From: Pelomonas sp039929605
GTDB lineage: Bacteria > Pseudomonadota > Gammaproteobacteria > Burkholderiales > Burkholderiaceae_C
DNA length: 41,678 nt
Direction of reading: 5' to 3'
Assembly (NCBI RefSeq): GCF_039929605.1
Contig: NZ_JBDSQX010000013.1
Location: 1-41,678 of the forward strand
Shown in pieces: positions 40,601 to 41,678 of this stretch. The stretch's first letter is position 1; each line of letters opens with the position of its first letter. The translations under genes and the position numbers were made by a program. The notes below the pieces were generated by a model. That model was not told where the DNA came from. It saw only the letters and a list, made by a program, of their open reading frames with translations, and did not search any database.

Positions 40601-41637
40601 AGCATCTCGGCGTTGGTGAGCTCGGTGTTCGCACCATGGAAATCGCCGCCCACGCGGATGCGGCCACCGCCCGTGTCGCCGGAGGCGTCCAGCTGCGCGC
40701 CGTTGTCCAGCATGATCCGCTGGCCCTGCACCAGCACGTCGCCACCGGCTTGGGCCGTGCCACCGCTGGCGTCGATGCGGCCGTTCACCAAGGTCACGCC
40801 CTGCGGGCCGCCGTCCACGACGACGCGCCCGGCGACGCCTTCCAGCGAGCGGGCACGCACGACGCCTTCCATGTTCAGCACTGTGTCGGCAAAGCCGGCG
40901 CGGGCCACGGCGCGCAGTTCGGCGCTTTGCGTGGCGTTGATGCTGCCGAGCTGGTTCAGCCGCGTTTCCAGGCCGTCGTCGTTGCGGACGTTGAAGAGCA
41001 CGAGGCCGTCGCCTTCGACGTCGACCGTGACGTTGCTGGCGGCCGCGAGGCCCACGCGGCGGGCGTCGATGCTGCCGTTGACGGTGAGCTGCGGCGCGAT
41101 GAGCGCGACGGCGTCTGCGGCGCGGATGCTGCCTTCCGCGCGCAGTTCCCCGGCGCCTTCGGCGGAGGCACCGAAGCGCAGCCGGCCGCTCTGGAGGTCG
41201 GCATCGCTGAGGCTCAGCGTCGTCGCGACGAGGCTGCCGACGTCGACCTGCGAGCCGGTCGCGAAGTAGACGCCGCGCGGGTTGCTGAGCACGACGCGGC
41301 CGTTGGCGTTGATCTGGCCGAGGATGCGCGTCGGGTCGTAGCCGATGACGCGGTTGATTAGCAGCGCCTGGGCGTTGGGCTGGATGATGTTGACCGTCTC
41401 GCCCTTGCCGACCGAGAAGCTGCGCCAGTCAACGGCCGCCGTCTGGCTGCCCTGCTTGATCTCCATCAGGCCGGCCTGTGGAGTCTGGATGGTGGCCTGG
41501 CCTTGCTTGACGACGCCGTCCTGCGGCAGGGCGCCCGCCGCGAGGGGCGCGAGCGCCACGGCAATGGCCCAGGTGAGCGGATGGATGCGCAGGTCCCGGT
41601 GGTTGAGGCTCAGAGTCGAGCTGCGGTCAGAAGGCAT
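28603..41637 (-). CDS. Giant repeat exoprotein with filamentous-haemagglutinin secretion domain (TpsA-like)
   Basis: A 4344-residue secreted protein. The signal peptide runs to about residue 36 (AAGA cleavage). A haemagglutinin-activity/TPS domain follows, with INRVIGYDPTRILGQI (94-109) and NPRG (119-122, usually NPNG), then a glycine-rich beta-helix segment to GTLLLDPDNIII (about 416-428). Residues 647-2316 are 24 PATR-type repeats of 68-70 residues. Residues 2805-3744 are ten 94-residue repeats. The C-terminus has no autotransporter barrel and ends PEQCTPTAELGCEK; Cys4334 and Cys4342 are the only cysteines I could find in the protein. It was probably secreted by a TpsB pore, but none is in the window. 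GGAG lies 6 bases before the ATG. It heads a seven-gene same-strand run. Confidence 0.92.
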   Translation of the reverse strand: MPSDRSSTLSLNHRDLRIHPLTWAIAVALAPLAAGALPQDGVVKQGQATIQTPQAGLMEIKQGSQTAAVDWRSFSVGKGETVNIIQPNAQALLINRVIGYDPTRILGQINANGRVVLSNPRGVYFATGSQVDVGSLVATTLSLSDADLQSGRLRFGASAEGAGELRAEGSIRAADAVALIAPQLTVNGSIDARRVGLAAASNVTVDVEGDGLVLFNVRNDDGLETRLNQLGSINATQSAELRAVARAGFADTVLNMEGVVRARSLEGVAGRVVVDGGPQGVTLVNGRIDASGGTAQAGGDVLVQGQRIMLDNGAQLDASGDTGGGRIRVGGDFHGANTELTNAEMLIVRPGARLNADAGAAGNGGQVVLWSELNTLFLGGLSARGGSQGGNGGQAEVSGRHGLTFDGSSDLSAPRGRVGTLLLDPDNIIIANGGAIAGINTIGFNNFSFAGDVTIRASSGASNLEALLGSNDVLLQAKQTITVSNAINETSHKLTLEAGGNISVNAALTTGGLTLSAGSTDPNATNSPTGRVITTANISAGTGVLTLTNNGGSGVHSIGANLTGATLSVTGDVATTAAVQISTTGTSTVAGAINLGDNLTASGAGNLTLSGAISESSASALAKNGSGTLTLIGANSYTGGTTITNGTLNVGNGGTTGSLGAGSVTNNGALVINRSNALTITNAIGGSGTLEKQGSNTLTLTGSSNYSGGTTITAGTLQIGNGSTAGNISLSNVTGSGTLAFNRSDNVTVNTVLGSSLNLAQIGPSTLTLTAANIYSGTTTIAAGATLAVGSGGTAGTLGAGAVTNDGTLAINRSDAITIANAIGGTGALDKQGSNTLTLTSSNTYSGTTAIAAGGSVNVGNGGTTGSVGSGTITNDGTLILDRSNALTVAAVIAGSGNLVKQAAGTATLAADNTYAGTTVINAGTLQLGNGGTTGAIDLSNVSGTGTLAFNRSDDVTISTALGGGLNLAQIGPSNLTLAVANTYSGTTTIASGATLTVGDAAAAGTLGAGAVTNDGTLVIARNNAITIANAIGGTGALDKRGTNTLTLTGGNTYSGTTTIAAGGTLSIGNGGTTGTLGTGGVTNDGTLAINRSDAITLANAIGGAGALDKQGSNALTLTGTNTYGGTTAIAAGGSVNVGNGGTTGTLGSGTITNDGTLVLDRSNALTVAAAIAGGGNLVKQAAGTTTLTGTNTYSGTTAINGGTLSVGNGGTTGSLGAGAVSGTGTLAFNRSNALTVAAALGSNLNLAHLGSSTLTLTGANTYSGTTTIASGATLAVGNGGTTGTLGAGAVTNDGTLAVNRSDAITIANAIGGTGALDKQGVNTLTLTGSNTYSGTTTIAAGGTLNVGNGSTTGALGTGTITNDGTLILDRSNALSVSAAIGGTGDLVKQAAGTTTLTGTNTYSGTTTINAGTLQLGNGGTTGSVSLGNVSGTGTLAFNRSDNLTVGAALGGGLNLAQVGPSTLTLVGANTYSGTTTIASGATLAVGNGSTTGTLGAGAVTNNGTLVINRSDAITIGNAIGGTGVLDKQGINTLTLTGTNTYGGTTTIAAGGTLNVGNGGTTGTLGAGAITNNGTLAINRSNAITLANAIGGTGALDKQGSNTLTLTGANTYGGTTAIAAGGTLNVGNGGTTGTLGAGTITNDGTLVLDRSNALTVAAVIAGSGNLVKQAAGTTSLTGTNTYSGTTAVNGGTLSVGNGGTTGSLGAGAVSGTGTLAFNRSDALTVSGAIDSDLSLAQLGSGALTLTGANTYSGSTTVASGSTLNVGNGGSTGALGLSQINNDGTLVFNLSSPLTLSINSTGNGALVQQGSGTLSLTGTHSYTGTTSIAVGSTLSVGDGTAFGTLGSGAVVNDGTLVVNKNNSLILSNDIGGTGALVKLGSNQVYLSGNNTYGGTTTLAGELFIGNGGTTGSLGSGAVTNNGTLWINRSDSLTLANDISGSGGLKKLFTPTTLTLTGSNSYTGTTDIIGTLQIGNGGTTGTLGAGAVANTGTLILNRSNALTVAAAISGAGNLVKQAAGTATLTGNNAYTGTTTISAGTLQVGNGGSSGTLGSGAVTNNATLVVNRSDAITIANAIGGTGALDKQGNNNLTLTGNNSYTGTTTISAGNITVGNGGTSGTLGSGAVGGLGALAFNRSDDLTFGIDIGGALSLSQLGPNTLTLTGTNTFGGAITIAPGATLAVGNGGTTGTLSTGFVANSGTLTINRSSDLTLTNAIIGTGRLVKQGSNTLTLTSNNNIYSGGTTISAGVLDIGGGGATGGAGIGAITNNATLRVNLSSALLFTNNVSGTGTFVKAGAGTTTVELASTVSNPNIQVLAGQLAQVGSNTFVGNPALVVDGATAKFNPSTAPANFGSVTVSNGGEIMGSGTVTAANYALQNATISGKLGAGTLTVTGATTLSGESAAAAINVNTGGALTLSGAAAHLTGGAALTIASGASMTLAGNESAQSLSLTGTLNAAAAGQTLTATTYALHNGAVVNANLGTGTLTSDGVATALNAPAAATTVNVTTGRLTLGFPNLLADGATVNVSAPGFLKLGGDDFITQLNLAGQLEATTSATLTATATTGYALNGGVTQANANLGPGKLSATGTSQLNGTTAANDLAVAAGATLILGAPADRLVGSPAITVGAGGTLTLNADNAATSVNLGAGAQVNGTGVLTATDYVLDNAVYNSNLGGGTLTSRNNSTLNGLSGAANLLVETGSLTLGSADRFTGLPNVVINSGASLALGGHERFGSLAGAGTLAMGSHALQTGSTLPTTFSGIISGSSLATLTKEGAGTTFTLSGPNTSSGLFRVQQGTLLLTNGNDRLAATSSVLVDSGAFLKLDGNQALTTVTVAGTVDKTGAADTLTATNYVLNSGALINANLGSGAVTSNGSVALNGAAAPTSVNVATGTLSLGSADLLADTTAVDIASGATLLLNGNDTVGSLTSAGTLAKTGANDTLMATTYALNGGSVVNANLGSGALTSNGSVALNGTAAADTVNVATGTLSLASTNRLADTAAVSIANGATLLLNGNDRVGALTSAGTLAKTGADDTLSAATYTLDNGALIAANLGAGSLTSNGNAALDGTAAASTVNVAAGTLTLGSINRLADTAALSIANGATLQLNGNDTVGTLTAAGTLAKTGANDTLSATTYTLNNGATITANLGAGTLTNDGNAALNGTAAAATVNVAAGTLTLGSAERLADTAALTIASGAALQLNGNETVGTLSTAGTLAKTGAADTLAAASYALNSGAVVDANLGTGTLTSNGAVALNGTAASATVNVATGTLTLGAAERLADTAAVAIASDAALKLNGNDTVGTLTAAGTLGKTGAADTLAAASYALNGGAVVDANLGAGALTSNGAVALNGTSAADTVNVATGTLTLGAADRLADTAAVGIASGATLKLGGNDSVGSFTAAGTLAKTGANDTLTATSYALNNGAIVDANLGTGSLNSNGSVALNGTAAAATVNVATGTLSLGSADRLADTAAVGIASGATLKLNGNDTVGSLTAAGTLAQTGAGDTLTATTFALNDGAVVNANLDTGTLTSNGNVALNGSAAASTVNVATGTLSLGAADRLADAAAVTIASGATLKLGGNDTVGSLTAAGTLARTGATDTLTAATYDVNDGAVVNAHLGAGTLNSNGNVALNGTSAATTVSVASGTLALGAADLLADNAAVSIASGATLKLNGNDTVAGLTAAGTLDKTASGDTLTASNYALNGGSVVNANLGGGTLDSSGSVLLAGNAAVQTLNVNSGTLQLNGSNQLGAAPATTLAAGATLALTGNQTLGSLSGSGGITSSSGTLAVGDSADSQYDGVYSGNGALLKQGAGTLILSANNSYSGTTQIAAGAVQVGVGGASGSLGSGAVDDSGVLRFQRSDAVALNHAITGSGSVEQAGTGTLTLDTALQTTGITKVSKGSLVTPGDERIANGSSVVVDAGATLRLGGNETLASLASAGSVELKGNLASSGDVTISGVLSLTGAGAQSLSAAHLEANNTGNTLGAQPLSLAAQSVQLKTGDAAALKLGTLNLSADSSIAAGTITLTGDVTLTGGTTTLVAAAAPTVYTPETGKQAANAQQIAIADATIAQTGGLIRATTGSLALQATGGGSITLLDGAANDLSGGISAVSGTSGAAWNANSVGNVTTQQSRISLSADTLHVNGAGVEGDLIAIDAAKLSSASATNVIRARLPYNPGLGFAVQMPGLTLKLRDAAFTQSLSFGSAGDMIAIDVGSSVALGPAGFITILPKKPTALGATAVYASGPPTGTNGYRLFYDGASRSSEVPVVYNGATPATPEAQGSISATVAVSEGARKDRFEEAVRTENVAIRLRSGVIAEVGAGRPATVGKEGIRLPEQCTPTAELGCEK
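30406..33225 (-). repeat. Array of ten 282-bp (94-codon) coding repeats
   Basis: Ten units, all exactly 94 codons, each beginning LADTAAVxIASGATLKLNGN, passing through GTLAKTGANDTLTATxYALN, and ending ALNGTAAxTVNVATGTLSLG. The first (32944-33225, starting LAATSSVLV) and last (30406-30687) are the most diverged. They are unrelated in register to the 70-codon repeats and probably form another stretch of beta-helix. Confidence 0.92.
36565..38028 (-). repeat. Second copy of the 1464-bp tandem super-repeat (units 9-15)
   Basis: Class order C-A-B-C-A-A-B and unit lengths 70, 70, 69, 70, 70, 70, 69 repeat those of the preceding copy. The DNA around 36491-36620 and 37955-38084, exactly 1464 bases apart, is nearly identical by eye, which points to recent duplication or gene conversion. 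Confidence 0.85.
38029..39492 (-). repeat. First copy of a 1464-bp tandem super-repeat (units 2-8)
   Basis: Seven consecutive units of 70, 70, 69, 70, 70, 70 and 69 codons in class order C-A-B-C-A-A-B, 488 codons in all. The next seven units have the same order and exactly the same lengths. Confidence 0.85.
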
Positions 41638-41678
41638 GGGGAACTCCGGGATCTGTGTGTGCGGGGCGGCCGCGGCCG
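41638..41678. other. Start of the upstream region of the giant exoprotein gene
   Basis: Only 41 bases remain. They contain the ribosome-binding GGAG (complement of 41644-41647) and a GC-only stretch at the edge. The promoter and any transport-pore gene upstream are outside the window. Confidence 0.6.

Noticed and set aside
1..41678. tRNA, rRNA, insertion sequences or integrase genes
   Set aside because: No transposase or integrase motifs, no terminal inverted repeats and no tRNA-like cloverleaf were noticed; the accessory region shows no visible mobile-element boundary at its junction with rplQ.

Overview
The window looks like the chromosome of a high-GC betaproteobacterium, most likely Burkholderiales (Rubrivivax/Leptothrix/Roseateles-like). 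This rests on the S10-spc-alpha ribosomal gene order, the basic C-terminal tail on S3, a zinc-free long S14, the 329-residue RpoA and strongly GC-biased third codon positions. The genus is inference.

Region 1 (1-11937, + strand) is the core translation cluster: the end of rplV, then rpsC-rplP-rpmC-rpsQ and a strong terminator. A stand-alone Prx5-type peroxiredoxin gene follows. A consensus-like promoter then leads into rplN-rplX-rplE-rpsN-rpsH-rplF-rplR-rpsE-rpmD-rplO-secY-rpmJ-rpsM-rpsK. A second leader with promoter-like elements and a hairpin precedes rpsD, and a 13-bp GC hairpin separates rpsD from rpoA-rplQ. A textbook terminator ends the cluster at about 11937.

Region 2 (11964-20945, - strand) is a five-gene type VI secretion (T6SS) operon, read right to left: tssK, tssL with a fused OmpA domain, tssM, tagF, and a membrane-anchored Ser/Thr kinase of PpkA type with a C-terminal DUF4384-like domain. 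The last three genes overlap by ATGA. No sheath, tube, baseplate, ClpV, VgrG or TssJ gene is present.

Region 3 (21210-21752, + strand) is a divergent gene for an exported OmpA-domain protein.

Region 4 (21854-41637, - strand) is a run of seven same-strand, closely spaced genes. Read right to left they are: a 4344-residue two-partner-secretion-type exoprotein, a caspase-fold protease with an export signal, two proteins I do not recognise, a TagH-type FHA protein, a PP2C phosphatase, and a PAAR-like DUF4280 protein. Kinase, phosphatase, FHA protein and TagF together form a complete threonine-phosphorylation switch for T6SS. TssL and the kinase both carry an RTII(K/R)P motif that could be the phosphothreonine docking site for the FHA protein.

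The most unusual features are the physical coupling of this switch to a caspase and a giant repeat exoprotein, and the internal architecture of the exoprotein. It has 24 copies of a 68-70-residue repeat, 14 of them forming two tandem 1464-bp super-repeats. A separate array holds ten exact-length 94-residue repeats, and the only two cysteines lie at the extreme C-terminus.
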